The notes: generated by a model not told the origin, from the letters alone. DNA of 64,000 nt from Clostridia bacterium (GCA_017526525.1 JAFXRG010000002.1:1-64000); one strand, 5' to 3'; shown: positions 27,058-35,868, numbered from the stretch's first letter. Made by a program: numbers and translations.

Positions 27058-27206
27058 TGGCTTCGGCTGTATGTATGCCTATGACTTCATACACATAACC
27101 TTTGCCAAAGATAGGAAGTAAAGGTTCCCTATGACATTCACTCTCACATGAACATGCAACAATGCTCAGTAGGAGAGCGTGCCGTTGGCCTGAATGTAAG
27201 CATTTG

Positions 27207-27638
27207 TTATCTCTCCGATGAATAATAAATCTGATCAGAGTAAGTTGTTCTCTTTCCAGTCCTAAAAGTTTTCATTGGCGGTAGCTGTGCATTCGGGAAT
27301 ACTTTCCGCTTTGCCGCAAGCCAGGCTTCTTCAATCGGCTTGTTGTAAGCATCGACTTCATCATCAGTCCAGTATTTTGTGCGTTGTGGCTTACCCCATT
27401 CGTGGAATGTTTCAGAGTATCCGTAGTAACGCCGCTCTAATGGATGATCCCGATCCCAGATCTGTTCAGGAGTAAGCAACACACCTCTCTCATCCCTTGG
27501 CCGCAGATCAAGAGGTTCTCCAAGCATTATTACTTCAGGTTCCGGTTTCATTTTTTCTTCTGCTTCCTTCAGGATCGCGGCCAGCTCAGCCTGTTCCTTA
27601 GGTGTCATCTGTTTTATCTGCTGCAGCAGATCATTCAT
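27207..27638 (-). CDS. Hypothetical phage protein
   Basis: A 143-residue soluble protein that I do not recognise. The N-terminal 35 residues are helical (LLQQIKQMTPKEQAELAAIL), followed by a Pro-rich acidic linker and a Trp/Tyr-rich region with WDRDHPLERRYYGYSETFHEWG, ending TYSDQIYYSSER. An AGGGAGGGAAAAG site is well placed. It follows the 223-residue ORF after 15 bases in the leftward early transcript. Confidence 0.62.
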   Translation of the reverse strand: MNDLLQQIKQMTPKEQAELAAILKEAEEKMKPEPEVIMLGEPLDLRPRDERGVLLTPEQIWDRDHPLERRYYGYSETFHEWGKPQRTKYWTDDEVDAYNKPIEEAWLAAKRKVFPNAQLPPMKTFRTGKRTTYSDQIYYSSER

Positions 27639-27653
27639 TTTCTTTTCCCTCCC

Positions 27654-28325
27654 TTACTTCCGGACGCCGGCTTCCTTCAGCTTCAGGCGCCACTGTTCAA
27701 AGTCATCTCCAAAGTCCTGCAGAAGATTCTCCAGCACCTTGTTCAGTGCAATCATGATCGTGCTAAAGAATGCCTGATACTCGTCTTCCGAAGGGAAAGC
27801 ATTATTTTTCAGGAAAGCCTCCATATGATCCCGAATCCCAGCCAGCGTGACAATATCGTCATCGGCCTTATCAAACAGATTGTCAGCCTCCTGCAGAGCA
27901 TTGTAAACACTGGCGTATTCCTTCAGCAGATCAGCAGAATCTTTCGTATTCTTGGTTCCATCATCAATGATTTTCTTAAGAACACTCTGCTCTTCCGCTG
28001 ACATGTTTTCCAGCAGCACTTTAGGAATATCGTTTATAATACGAGTGCAATCTGCCGGTTTATTAAGTGCAAAATACGGGGATCTGAGCTGATCCATTAT
28101 GTTTTCAAGACTGTTCCTGAAGGTGATCTCATCCCCATCTTCATCCAGAATAGTGAAGGACAGGTGACTGTTGATCAAATGCATCCGGAGTCTGTATCCG
28201 TATTTGTTCAACGATTTACTCAGAGCTATGATAATCTCATATGTTCCAAATGGCTTGTCATTCTCAATGGCATCACTTTGGGCCTTCATGCATTCTTCAA
28301 AGACTTTTTCTCCGATCGTCTTCAT
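27654..28325 (-). CDS. Hypothetical phage protein
   Basis: A 223-residue mostly helical, acidic protein that I do not recognise. It begins MKTIGEKVFEECMKAQSDAI and contains FTILDEDGDEITFRNS and a long helix MSAEEQSVLKKIIDDGTK. It has no signal peptide or catalytic motif that I can see. An AGAGGGAAACAGAT leader precedes the ATG. It lies between two small ORFs in the early leftward operon. Confidence 0.62.
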   Translation of the reverse strand: MKTIGEKVFEECMKAQSDAIENDKPFGTYEIIIALSKSLNKYGYRLRMHLINSHLSFTILDEDGDEITFRNSLENIMDQLRSPYFALNKPADCTRIINDIPKVLLENMSAEEQSVLKKIIDDGTKNTKDSADLLKEYASVYNALQEADNLFDKADDDIVTLAGIRDHMEAFLKNNAFPSEDEYQAFFSTIMIALNKVLENLLQDFGDDFEQWRLKLKEAGVRK

Positions 28326-28349
28326 ATCTGTTTCCCTCTTTCTGCCGGT

Positions 28350-28634
28350 TTACCGGCCTTCTCTGATGCTCCTGGCCATTTCACGCCCGGCCTGAATCCG
28401 TTCATCCCGGCTCAGCTGATCAGCCTTGTTCATGGATTCATACTTTTCAGGATCTTTCTTTGCATCTCCAGACATATATACCGCACACCAATAAATGGTT
28501 TTCAGATCACCGGAAGCAACTACCTTGTTCGCCTGGTTCCGGATCTCATACTTGTCGTTATCGGCTTCGGTAAGACGGAATCCCAGACCGGCCAGCATTC
28601 CCGCAGTCTTTTTGACAGTGGCTTCTTTATCCAT
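28350..28634 (-). CDS. Small hypothetical phage protein
   Basis: A 94-residue protein starting MDKEATVKKTAGMLAGLGF, with a small alpha/beta core (YEIRNQANKVVASGDLKTIY) and a charged helical C-terminus. The start overlaps the last 8 bases of the upstream gene and has GGGAGGTG 7 bases upstream, indicating translational coupling. Function unknown. Confidence 0.6.
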   Translation of the reverse strand: MDKEATVKKTAGMLAGLGFRLTEADNDKYEIRNQANKVVASGDLKTIYWCAVYMSGDAKKDPEKYESMNKADQLSRDERIQAGREMARSIREGR

Positions 28635-28944
28635 CAATTTCACCTCCCTTCTTTTTCTGGCGTGCTGCCTGGAGTCTGGCGGCCGTTGCTGCTTTTCGCT
28701 CATCAGTCATGATGACTTTTCTTGGCTTCCGGATATTGATCCAAGAAGAAGGCACCTGGACAAATATGCCGATATCATCTTCCTTTTCGATCCTGACACA
28801 ATCCGGATTAGAGCCGGCCAGCTTCCGCAGCCTGTTCATCACCGCTGGAATGCAGCTGTAAACCTCTGCAAAATCCTGTATCTGTTTGGGATACATGCAG
28901 ATTGTGGTTTCCTGTTCATCCAACGACACACTTACCTTAGACAT
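28627..28944 (-). CDS. Small conserved phage-type protein
   Basis: A 105-residue protein starting MSKVSVSLDEQETTICMYP. The pattern RLRKLAGSNPD...WINIRKPRKV...DERKAATAARLQAARQKK resembles a family of small Firmicutes phage proteins that pair a short beta-rich domain with a basic helical tail. Function is unknown. An upstream ATG at 28977 is less likely because GAGAGGT precedes the ATG at 28944 at suitable distance. It overlaps the next gene by 8 bases. Confidence 0.62.
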   Translation of the reverse strand: MSKVSVSLDEQETTICMYPKQIQDFAEVYSCIPAVMNRLRKLAGSNPDCVRIEKEDDIGIFVQVPSSWINIRKPRKVIMTDERKAATAARLQAARQKKKGGEIDG

Positions 28945-29059
28945 AGCGTTTTTACCTCTCAGCTTATTGCTGTACAATAAGTTTCTGACCCTCTGCCCCT
29001 GCGGACGTGTTTTCCATCATCCGAAGATGTTGACGCCGCTTACGCGCTGTTTTACAGCG

Positions 29060-29281
29060 TCAGACAATGGCCTTCAGCGTCTTTTCGTTCATCAGCTCCA
29101 TCAGCTGTGGAACATTCACAAGGCACCTGTTCCCGGACATGATGCAAGGAAGCTTACCATCTCGCTTAAGCTGCCTGATGTATCGCTCAGATAAGCCAGT
29201 CCTTGCTGGACAATCTCTGATTGTCACAAAGGGACGATCATCAATCGGCCTGACATTCTGCTTCTTCTCTGTCCGTTTCAT
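29060..29281 (-). CDS. Helix-turn-helix DNA-binding protein, excisionase candidate
   Basis: A 73-residue basic protein starting MKRTEKKQNVRPIDDRPFVT. The core IRDCPARTGLSERYIRQLKRDGKLP followed by NRCLVNVPQLMELMNEK is a winged MerR-like helix-turn-helix typical of excisionases and phage Cro-type factors. The start has AAGGAGGAAAACAAT upstream. It is the first leftward gene, opposite the repressor, the position usual for xis or cro. Which of the two roles it has cannot be told from sequence. Confidence 0.68.
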   Translation of the reverse strand: MKRTEKKQNVRPIDDRPFVTIRDCPARTGLSERYIRQLKRDGKLPCIMSGNRCLVNVPQLMELMNEKTLKAIV

Positions 29282-29316
29282 ATTGTTTTCCTCCTTTCGC
29301 ATTTCTTTTTAAATCG

Positions 29317-29346
29317 TTGACATTATACCACACAGAATGGTATAAT
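29317..29346 (+). promoter_or_regulatory. Repressor promoter with overlapping palindromic operator
   Basis: TTGACA (29317-29322), 18-bp spacer, TATAAT (29341-29346) drives the XRE gene. A perfect inverted repeat ATTATACCA (29322-29330) and TGGTATAAT (29338-29346), spaced by 7, covers the -10 box and provides a TATAAT on the opposite strand too. The repressor probably binds here to control both directions. Confidence 0.75.
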
Positions 29347-29385
29347 TTTGACATAAGAAATATTTATCCGCTGGAGGTTTGAGAA

Positions 29386-30027
29386 ATGACAGATACCATC
29401 TTGAATGGTATATCGGACAGATTGCAGGATGCTCGTAAAGCAGCAAAGATGAGTCAGAGCACACTGGGCAATGCAGTTGAACTGAATCAACGGACAATTA
29501 GCTCGTACGAAAATGGTACCGCTTTACCGACTTTAGAAAAGCTTTACGAGATTGCGGACGTCTTGAAAACTGATCCTGTTTTATTGCTTACTGGATTTCA
29601 TGAAGAAAATTACACGCTATCAAAGGATCTCGGCTTGTCTGATGAATCCATTTTAACGCTGAAGAAATGGAAGCAGATTACAGATAAAGACAAGCCATAT
29701 ATCGCAGGAAACGATGTAGCTGAAGCTGTAGATCTTTTACTTCAGAATATCCCGTTATTATTTCAAATCAGAAAGTACTTAACCGAAGGATTCCACAGTT
29801 TATTGGTATTCAATGACGAATTCCCTGATGCTCCGCTGGTAGGTAGAACCAGATCCATTCATGCAGATGAAGTCAGAACAATTAATCTTCAGGATTTTGA
29901 AGCATTACACAGGTTGAAATTGCTGGATAGTTTATCTGAGTACAGAAAGAAGATTTTGGAAGCAAGGCTAAGCAAACGCATGGAAGAGTTTAAAAAAGAG
30001 TCAAAGCGTGAAGAAGGGAAGGAATAA
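29386..30027 (+). CDS. XRE family transcriptional repressor
   Basis: A 213-residue protein. The N-terminal helix-turn-helix (about residues 10-68) reads LQDARKAAKMSQSTLGNAV...TISSYENGTALPTLEKLYEIADVL. The C-terminal part is helical and acidic/basic, without the Ser-Lys dyad of LexA-type self-cleaving repressors that I can identify. It probably maintains the integrated state by repressing the leftward genes. The GGAGGTTTGAGAA leader and the consensus promoter are just upstream. The integrase gene follows after 2 bases, so both are likely cotranscribed. Confidence 0.85.
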   Translation: MTDTILNGISDRLQDARKAAKMSQSTLGNAVELNQRTISSYENGTALPTLEKLYEIADVLKTDPVLLLTGFHEENYTLSKDLGLSDESILTLKKWKQITDKDKPYIAGNDVAEAVDLLLQNIPLLFQIRKYLTEGFHSLLVFNDEFPDAPLVGRTRSIHADEVRTINLQDFEALHRLKLLDSLSEYRKKILEARLSKRMEEFKKESKREEGKE

Positions 30028-30029
30028 GC

Positions 30030-31301
30030 ATGGCATCGATCTCAGATGAAAAGCTCACAGCAGATGGACGCAGATACTATGAAGTCAGAGTATCCAGAGG
30101 AAGAGGAAAGACGCAGATCAAGCGCCGCTTCTATCCAGAAGATGGATGGAGCAGAAGAACTATTGAGCGTGAGATAAATAAATTCGCTGCAGATCTGGAA
30201 AACCAGATCCAGGAAGGCACCATTATCAGCCGTGCGGAGAAGAAGGAACAGATCGCAGCAGAGGAAGCGGAAAAGGCCAAACTGAAAACCGTTCGTCAAT
30301 ATGCGGAAGGTGTATATCTGGCTGCTAAGAAGGTGGAGACTTCAATCAACACAGATTCGAACTACAGAACTAATCTGGAGCTTCATGTCTATCCGGTCAT
30401 CGGAGATATGCTCCTGGTGGATGTGACCCCAGCCATGCTCACAAAGCTGCTGCTGGATCACCTGGCCACCCATGCACATGCTTCCACAATAAAGGTGTAC
30501 AACATTCTCAACGGCCTTTTTGATATGGCTTTCATGGATTACTCCGTTCCGGTTAATCCCATGGCCAGAGTCAGACGCCCGAAGCCTAAGAAGGAAGAGG
30601 AAGGAAAGGACGAATCAGAAAAGGCCCTGACTGCTGAAGGCCTGAACCATGTACTCAAATCCATGAAGGCTGAACCTCTCAAATGGCAAGCGCTGATCCT
30701 GCTGACAGCTGACACAGGAGCCAGGCGCGGTGAAATCTGCGGTCTGGAATGGAATGATATCAATTGGGAAGAGTGTACAGTGACTTTCTCCCGGAACTAT
30801 CAGTATAATCCCAAAGTTGGGACATACTTCACCTCTCCCAAAAACGGGAAGGCCAGGACTGTTGACATTGGAGAGGATACGCTATCGCTTCTCCGGAGAT
30901 GGAAGGAAGCCCAAAGGGAAGTATGCATCTGTAAATATATATTCAATCCGGAGAAGAGCAATCAGTGCAAGTATAAAGCTGACGCTCACTGTCATCGGAA
31001 AAATGATCCGAATAAAAAGAAGATGATCCCGATTGAAAAGAATCCGATGCATCCGGATTCTCCAACCAGGTATTTCAAGAAATTTGCAGACAGGTACAAT
31101 GTCCCTGGCTTTCATCCGCATTTGCTCCGGCATACCTCTGCTTCTGTTGCCATCACCAATGGAGCAGACGTCACCTCTGTTAGTGCTCGCCTCGGTCATT
31201 CAGATCCGGCTGTTACTCTCAGGATGTACTCTCACGCCAACCAGGAATCTATCAGGAAGGCTGGTCAGATCGTCCGTGATGCTCTGAAGGCTGCAAAGTG
31301 A
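30030..31301 (+). CDS. int: Tyrosine recombinase integrase
   Basis: A 423-residue integrase of the Tn916/phage type. An N-terminal arm-binding domain (about 1-70), core-binding domain (about 90-190) and catalytic domain follow one another. The catalytic residues are R232 (TGARRGE), H364 and R367 (HPHLLRH), H390 (LGHSD) and nucleophile Y400 (RMYSH). A Cys/His-rich insert (CICKYIFNPEKSNQCKYK...HCH) lies around 292-320, unusual for the family and possibly metal-binding. It catalyses integration at tRNA-Thr and excision with a directionality factor. It ends 214 bases before attR. Confidence 0.95.
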   Translation: MASISDEKLTADGRRYYEVRVSRGRGKTQIKRRFYPEDGWSRRTIEREINKFAADLENQIQEGTIISRAEKKEQIAAEEAEKAKLKTVRQYAEGVYLAAKKVETSINTDSNYRTNLELHVYPVIGDMLLVDVTPAMLTKLLLDHLATHAHASTIKVYNILNGLFDMAFMDYSVPVNPMARVRRPKPKKEEEGKDESEKALTAEGLNHVLKSMKAEPLKWQALILLTADTGARRGEICGLEWNDINWEECTVTFSRNYQYNPKVGTYFTSPKNGKARTVDIGEDTLSLLRRWKEAQREVCICKYIFNPEKSNQCKYKADAHCHRKNDPNKKKMIPIEKNPMHPDSPTRYFKKFADRYNVPGFHPHLLRHTSASVAITNGADVTSVSARLGHSDPAVTLRMYSHANQESIRKAGQIVRDALKAAK

Positions 31302-31308
31302 ATCCGGA

Positions 31309-31385
31309 AGGTAAGACATGATTTCAAAAACACTGATTTCATCGAATGTCAGACCTTCCAAAAAGGTAAGACATAAGGTAAGACA
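31309..31385 (+). repeat. Right set of candidate integrase arm-type sites
   Basis: AGGTAAGACA at 31309-31318, 31364-31373 and 31376-31385; the last two have the same 12-bp spacing as the left pair. TGTCAGACCTT at about 31348-31358 is a degenerate copy in the opposite direction. In an excised circle these sites would lie on one side of the core and the left pair on the other. Confidence 0.7.
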
Positions 31386-31431
31386 TGGAAGAAAAAAGCA
31401 TTGATTTCACGTTATAACACGATAAACTCAA

Positions 31432-31473
31432 AAACGCCTACAAGTCCTTATCTATCAGGGTTTGTAGGCGTTT
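31432..31473 (+). terminator. Hairpin after the integrase gene
   Basis: AAACGCCTACAA (31432-31443) and TTGTAGGCGTTT (31462-31473) form a perfect 12-bp stem with an 18-base loop. The short T stretch at the end makes it a plausible integrase terminator active on either strand. Confidence 0.62.
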
Positions 31474-31515
31474 CAATATGCTACGATAAAACACGAAAAA
31501 AGCCGCCAGAATGAA

Positions 31516-31561
31516 TTGGTAAGGATGAGGTCGCCAGTTCGAATCTGGCTATCAGCTCCAC
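31516..31561 (+). repeat. attR, 46-bp copy of the tRNA-Thr 3' end
   Basis: Identical to 19953-19998. It contains the anticodon-loop half, T arm and CCA end but no 5' half, so it is not a functional tRNA. Confidence 0.93.
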
Positions 31562-31562
31562 G

Positions 31563-31603
31563 AGCTCCCAGGGACGTTGTATCAATGGCTCCGGGGGTTT
31601 TTT
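31563..31603 (+). terminator. Probable original tRNA-Thr terminator
   Basis: AGCTCCC (31563-31569) can pair with GGGGGTT (31593-31599), followed by T residues. The intervening ACGTTGTATCAATGG matches the loop sequence beside attL. This is host DNA displaced by the insertion. Confidence 0.55.
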
Positions 31604-31653
31604 GTTATTCATCTTCCTGCGTTATCCGAAAGGAGGATCCATAGGGTTCAGGC

Positions 31654-31683
31654 TTTACCGATACGCAGTTTTTTTGATATAAT
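31654..31683 (+). promoter_or_regulatory. Promoter for the M4 metallopeptidase gene
   Basis: TTTACC (31654-31659), 18-bp spacer, TATAAT (31678-31683), 35 bases before the start. Confidence 0.6.
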
Positions 31684-31718
31684 TACAAGACCCGCAGACT
31701 GAAAAAGGAGAACAGAAA

Positions 31719-33746
31719 ATGAAAAGAATTCTGGCAATGCTGCTGATCTGTGTCCTGACCCTGACGGCTTTTTCCGCTTTTGCGGAGGAGACGGTGCCCG
31801 GAAACCAGTATGATCTTTCCCAGGCGTCCCAGCCGGAGAGAAAGAAAATCACTCGCTTCATTCTCGAACCCTTCGCGGAGGGCGTTACAGATGAAGACAG
31901 CGCAATCGAAGCAATCGATTCTGTGGCAGAAGAGCTGGGGATAGACGATTCCATCCAGCTGCTGCTGAACACCACCTACAGCACGGAAGACCTGACCTTT
32001 TACGTATTCCTTCAGACTGCAGGGAATATCATCGTTGAAAGCGGGTCCGTGAAACTGGCGGTGGATAACAACGGAACAGCGGTCTTCGCGGCCAGCGACC
32101 TGGTTGCCGGGCTGAATCCCGATCAGTTTCAGGAAAGAGAACTGACGGAAGAAGAGGCAGAGAGCATTGTGGAGAAAGCTGTGGCGCAGGACGGCGCCAG
32201 GGTTTACAGGGGTATGAGCCATGAAGCGATTCTCGAAGTCGGGGATGAACAGCAGGTGGTATGGGTGGTTTATACGAACAATCCCTTTAAGGATCTGGAC
32301 GTGGCCTATCACGCGTGCTATGTAAGCCAGGAAGGGGAATTCCTCGGCGGGGTGCCGGTCTTGGCTCCCTATTCCTCCGATGAGGAAAACGCCTCATCCA
32401 CCGCCCTTGTTTTCCAGGACATGGAACCGGATGTCTGGAGCGGGGAAGTGACCCTGTTTGACGGTTCCGTCCGGAGCCTTGTTGTGCCGGTTGTGAAGGA
32501 TAGCGACGGAATCCGGTACCTGGCGGACCTGGACCGGAAAATCCTTTGCGTGGATTATTCCGACTGGACCTACAATGACGAACTGAATATCCGGAATGAC
32601 CGGGACGGAAAGTTTGATGACGGAGAACTGCTGATCTATGAAAGCATGATCCGTGTATGGGATTTTTACAATGAGGTCGGCTGGGAAGGCGCGGACGGCA
32701 AGGGAACGCCGATCCTGTTACAGATGGACATGAAGGATGAAGAGGGAAACCCCATTGTCAATGCTTACTATAACGGAAAAACCCGCGGATACCAGACCTT
32801 CAGCTTTAACCGGGTTGAACGGGACGGCGAAACACTGGATATCATAGGGCATGAGTTTACCCACTGCGTGACGTCGGAAATGACGATCAACATGCCCTAC
32901 CTGAATGACAGCGGGGCGATTAATGAAGCAATCAGCGATATCATGGGAAACCTGATGGAGGAAATGCTGGATGCTTCGGATGATCCGGACTGGCTGCTGG
33001 GTGAAGCGGCAAAAAATCCGGACCAGATTCTTCGCTGCATGAGTGATCCCCATCTGTATAACCAGCCGGAGTTTGTATGGGATATAAACTACATGCCGAA
33101 TGTGAAAAACGGAACGGAAGAGAATGATTATGGCGGAGTGCACAGTAATTCCTCCCTGCTCAATCTGATTGCCTGGCGGCTGCATGAGGCGGGAATGGAA
33201 CCGGAGAATGAGTTTTACTTCATGATGAACGTCATTCTGACCATGAACAGTTCCATCGAATATGCGGATCTGGTAGATTTGCTGCCCTGGTGCCTTAAGC
33301 AGGTGAAAATGGACGAATACGCCGAAGTGCTGGAAGCAGCGATTGAAGAAACCGGTATCGCCAGTATCGTTCCGGAATATTACGTACCGGGACATGCACT
33401 GGTGAACCTTGCCGTTCCGGGAGAAATGCCGTTCCTCAGCAGTGAACTGAATCTGTCTTTTCTTTACCTTGACGAGAATAGTGAGGTGCAGAGCCTCGTT
33501 GCCTTGCCGGACAGCCGGCTTGAAGAAATCATGATGCAGTTACCGGAAGGCAGGTACATTGTCGGCCTGGATGACCTGCAGAACGGACGCTCCTGGATGC
33601 TGACGGATGACGGGTGGACAGAGATCACCGGCATACCCTCGGATCAGTTGCCGGAATTCAGGTATTATCCTTTTGCGAGCGAGACATTCTACGAACTGCC
33701 GATGACCGGGCTGCTTCCCGCAGACTCCGGCGAAACGGCAGACTGA
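31719..33746 (+). CDS. Secreted M4 (thermolysin-like) zinc metallopeptidase
   Basis: A 675-residue protein with a signal peptide cleaved after about SAFA (residue 23). A propeptide (roughly 25-200) is followed by the peptidase. The zinc motif is HEFTH (H378, E379, H382) with third ligand E403 in GAINEAISD; spacing is one residue longer than in thermolysin. The catalytic His region reads YGGVHSNSSLLN. A C-terminal extension of about 120 residues, unrecognised, follows. It degrades extracellular protein or matures surface proteins. Host base composition resumes here after the integrated element. Confidence 0.92.
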   Translation: MKRILAMLLICVLTLTAFSAFAEETVPGNQYDLSQASQPERKKITRFILEPFAEGVTDEDSAIEAIDSVAEELGIDDSIQLLLNTTYSTEDLTFYVFLQTAGNIIVESGSVKLAVDNNGTAVFAASDLVAGLNPDQFQERELTEEEAESIVEKAVAQDGARVYRGMSHEAILEVGDEQQVVWVVYTNNPFKDLDVAYHACYVSQEGEFLGGVPVLAPYSSDEENASSTALVFQDMEPDVWSGEVTLFDGSVRSLVVPVVKDSDGIRYLADLDRKILCVDYSDWTYNDELNIRNDRDGKFDDGELLIYESMIRVWDFYNEVGWEGADGKGTPILLQMDMKDEEGNPIVNAYYNGKTRGYQTFSFNRVERDGETLDIIGHEFTHCVTSEMTINMPYLNDSGAINEAISDIMGNLMEEMLDASDDPDWLLGEAAKNPDQILRCMSDPHLYNQPEFVWDINYMPNVKNGTEENDYGGVHSNSSLLNLIAWRLHEAGMEPENEFYFMMNVILTMNSSIEYADLVDLLPWCLKQVKMDEYAEVLEAAIEETGIASIVPEYYVPGHALVNLAVPGEMPFLSSELNLSFLYLDENSEVQSLVALPDSRLEEIMMQLPEGRYIVGLDDLQNGRSWMLTDDGWTEITGIPSDQLPEFRYYPFASETFYELPMTGLLPADSGETAD

Positions 33747-33759
33747 TATTCCGGATCTT

Positions 33760-33793
33760 CCGTCCCCCCGGGCTTCGAACCCCGGGGGGACGG
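33760..33793. terminator. Terminator between converging genes
   Basis: A 13-bp GC-rich stem, CCGTCCCCCCGGG with its complement (33760-33772 and 33781-33793), loop CTTCGAAC. Only a short T stretch follows, but its position between converging genes supports the call. Confidence 0.75.
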
Positions 33794-33833
33794 TCTGTTT
33801 ATACGGCCGGAGCAGCGTGCCGGCCTGTTCCGG

Positions 33834-35084
33834 TCAGCGGCAACTGTCCGGATCCTGCGGAAGATGCTCCGTGAAATCATTTTTTTCAACGTCTACACCG
33901 ACCGTTGAGGCATACAGGCCGAAACGGTTATAAGGATAAAGCTTCGCGCCGAATTCTCCGACGGTAAATTCCACATATCCGCCATTGCGGCGAATGCCGG
34001 CGCCCTTCTGCGTCACATGCATCGAAAATGCTTCCGCAGCGAGCTGTGCACCGGTTTTTCCGCCGAAGGCCGACAGGGGAAGATCCCAGTTCAGGACGGT
34101 TTGCTCTTCTTCGGGACCGTACAGATGAAGGTACAGTTTCCGGACCTGCCAGACGCCGTATTGCTCCGCGGAAGCCGGGGAAAAGGATGCGTCCGCTGCC
34201 AGATCATAGCAGAGCACGGACGCATCCGCCGCCATCTTATGCTGCGGATGACCGTATTCGCCGCTTTCCGCATGGGTTACCACAACGTCCGGCCGGTACT
34301 TCCGAAACAGGTCCGCCAGCCATTCCAGCACCTTTGGCTGTCCTCCGGCCATCAGATAGGCATCGGACAGCTGCTCTCCCTCCGGATAGCGATCGGAAAA
34401 GGGTCCGAATTCCGGATAATTCCGCAATCCCATGGCCCAAAGCCCGTTCAGGGCTTCACTCCGGCGGAAGCCGTTGCTGCAGGTGAGGTACACCACCTGC
34501 ACTTTTTTTCTTTTTTCCGCAGCATATACCGGAACTGTGCCGCCGAAGAACAGGAGTTCATCATCCGGGTGAGCCGCCAGGAGCAGGAGATCCGCTTTTT
34601 CCGCCGGAGGGCTCCAGCGCTGAACCCAGCCGGGAATTTCTCCGGGGCCGAAGACGAAAATTTCGTTGAAGGCCAGGACGCTTTTGCCTTCCGCGGCGGA
34701 AAGAATCCGGAGGGTGTGCGCCCCGTTCAGTTTATAAAACACATGGGGATAACGGGGACAGTCTTCCCTGATGACCGTGACCCAGTTTTCTCCCTGCTGC
34801 TCCTGGATCACATAGGATTCCGGCATTTTATGAAAACACAGATAAAGCCCGTACACCGGGCGGTCAGAGGCAAGGGTGACCCAGGGGTTTTCCCGGAGGG
34901 TGCTTTCCCAGCGGGAGGCATACCGGCCGTCTGCCAGGGATGCAAGGGAAGCCCAGTTATCCGCGACCCGGAAGACACAGCCCGGGGTCAGATCTTCCGC
35001 CGGATCCGCCGAAGCCGGGGCAAACAGGAGGGAAAGGGACAGGAGAGACAGCAAAATCAAAAAGGCGGTTTTCAGTCGGTTCAT
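33834..35084 (-). CDS. Secreted PIG-L family deacetylase
   Basis: A 416-residue protein with a signal peptide (FLILLSLLSLSLLFAPASA). An N-terminal discoidin-like region (about 30-155) precedes the PIG-L domain, which has AAHPDDELLFFGG with the metal-binding HPDD and THAESGEYGHPQHKMAA carrying further ligands. PIG-L enzymes remove N-acetyl groups from GlcNAc-type sugars using zinc. Extracytoplasmic location suggests action on envelope or host glycans. A GGGAGGAATGT leader precedes the ATG. The HAD gene is upstream on the same strand, 66 bases away. Confidence 0.9.
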   Translation of the reverse strand: MNRLKTAFLILLSLLSLSLLFAPASADPAEDLTPGCVFRVADNWASLASLADGRYASRWESTLRENPWVTLASDRPVYGLYLCFHKMPESYVIQEQQGENWVTVIREDCPRYPHVFYKLNGAHTLRILSAAEGKSVLAFNEIFVFGPGEIPGWVQRWSPPAEKADLLLLAAHPDDELLFFGGTVPVYAAEKRKKVQVVYLTCSNGFRRSEALNGLWAMGLRNYPEFGPFSDRYPEGEQLSDAYLMAGGQPKVLEWLADLFRKYRPDVVVTHAESGEYGHPQHKMAADASVLCYDLAADASFSPASAEQYGVWQVRKLYLHLYGPEEEQTVLNWDLPLSAFGGKTGAQLAAEAFSMHVTQKGAGIRRNGGYVEFTVGEFGAKLYPYNRFGLYASTVGVDVEKNDFTEHLPQDPDSCR

Positions 35085-35150
35085 ACATTCCTCCCGGCCG
35101 GTCAGGCCCGGCAGGCATTTGTCGGTTTGCGGGGAACTGCCGCGGAATGC

Positions 35151-35771
35151 TCAGGGGATCAGTTCTTCCAGGCTGCGGATGATCCGGTCTTCTTCCCCGG
35201 TAGGTTTTACACAGGAGCCTTCCGGCAGAAACAGCACTGCCCGGACCCCGGCGTCCCGGGCACAGCCCACATCCAGCGCCCGGTCTCCCACATACGCAGT
35301 TTCCGCGGGATCCAGGCGGTACTTTTGCAGAAGGTACCTTACGCCTTCGCCGGAAGGCTTTGGCAGGAACCCGGATTCAAAGGTGACAATCTCCCTAAAA
35401 AAAGCCGTCAGGCCGAGACGGTCCAGCAGGGGACCGGTGGAGGCCCCGCGATGGGTATAAACAAAGTGAAGGGCCCCGGAACGTTGAAGCGCCGCAAGGG
35501 TTTCCCTTGCCCCGGGAATCAGTGTGATTTCATCCATCCGCCCGTGGCTGATTTCCCTGTAGCGCCGGTAAAGCCCGGAATAATCCATGCCGTTTTTTTC
35601 GGAAAAACTTCGCAGCCAGCCGGATACGGAGCCTTGCTTGACGGCCTGAAGGATTTCATTCCTGCAGCTTTCCGCGCCGCATTCCCGGGACAGGGCCGCC
35701 AGACTGGAAACGATGGAATCATAGGAATCCAGCAGCGTTCCGTCCAGGTCCCAGATATACGTTGTGATCAT
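35151..35771 (-). CDS. HAD family hydrolase (phosphatase-like)
   Basis: A 206-residue protein. HAD motif I is WDLDGTLLDS at residues 7-16, motif II FVYTHRG, motif III lysine in FLPKPSGEG and motif IV VGDRALDVGCARDAG. An alpha-helical cap follows motif I, as in the phosphoglycolate phosphatase subgroup. The ATG at 35771 follows GGCGGAGCGGGC; the frame stays open for 91 codons upstream but that extension lacks a better start. Substrate unknown. Confidence 0.9.
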   Translation of the reverse strand: MITTYIWDLDGTLLDSYDSIVSSLAALSRECGAESCRNEILQAVKQGSVSGWLRSFSEKNGMDYSGLYRRYREISHGRMDEITLIPGARETLAALQRSGALHFVYTHRGASTGPLLDRLGLTAFFREIVTFESGFLPKPSGEGVRYLLQKYRLDPAETAYVGDRALDVGCARDAGVRAVLFLPEGSCVKPTGEEDRIIRSLEELIP

Positions 35772-35868
35772 GCCCGCTCCGCCTTTCCCGCGATTTTTGC
35801 TTCCCGGACAGTATACCATTTCCAGCCTGCTGAATAAACTGTTTTCTGCGCCGGGAAACTCCGGCGGT

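Noticed and set aside
31516..31561. Second tRNA-Thr gene
   Set aside because: Only the 3' part is present; there is no D arm or 5' acceptor strand, so it is attR.
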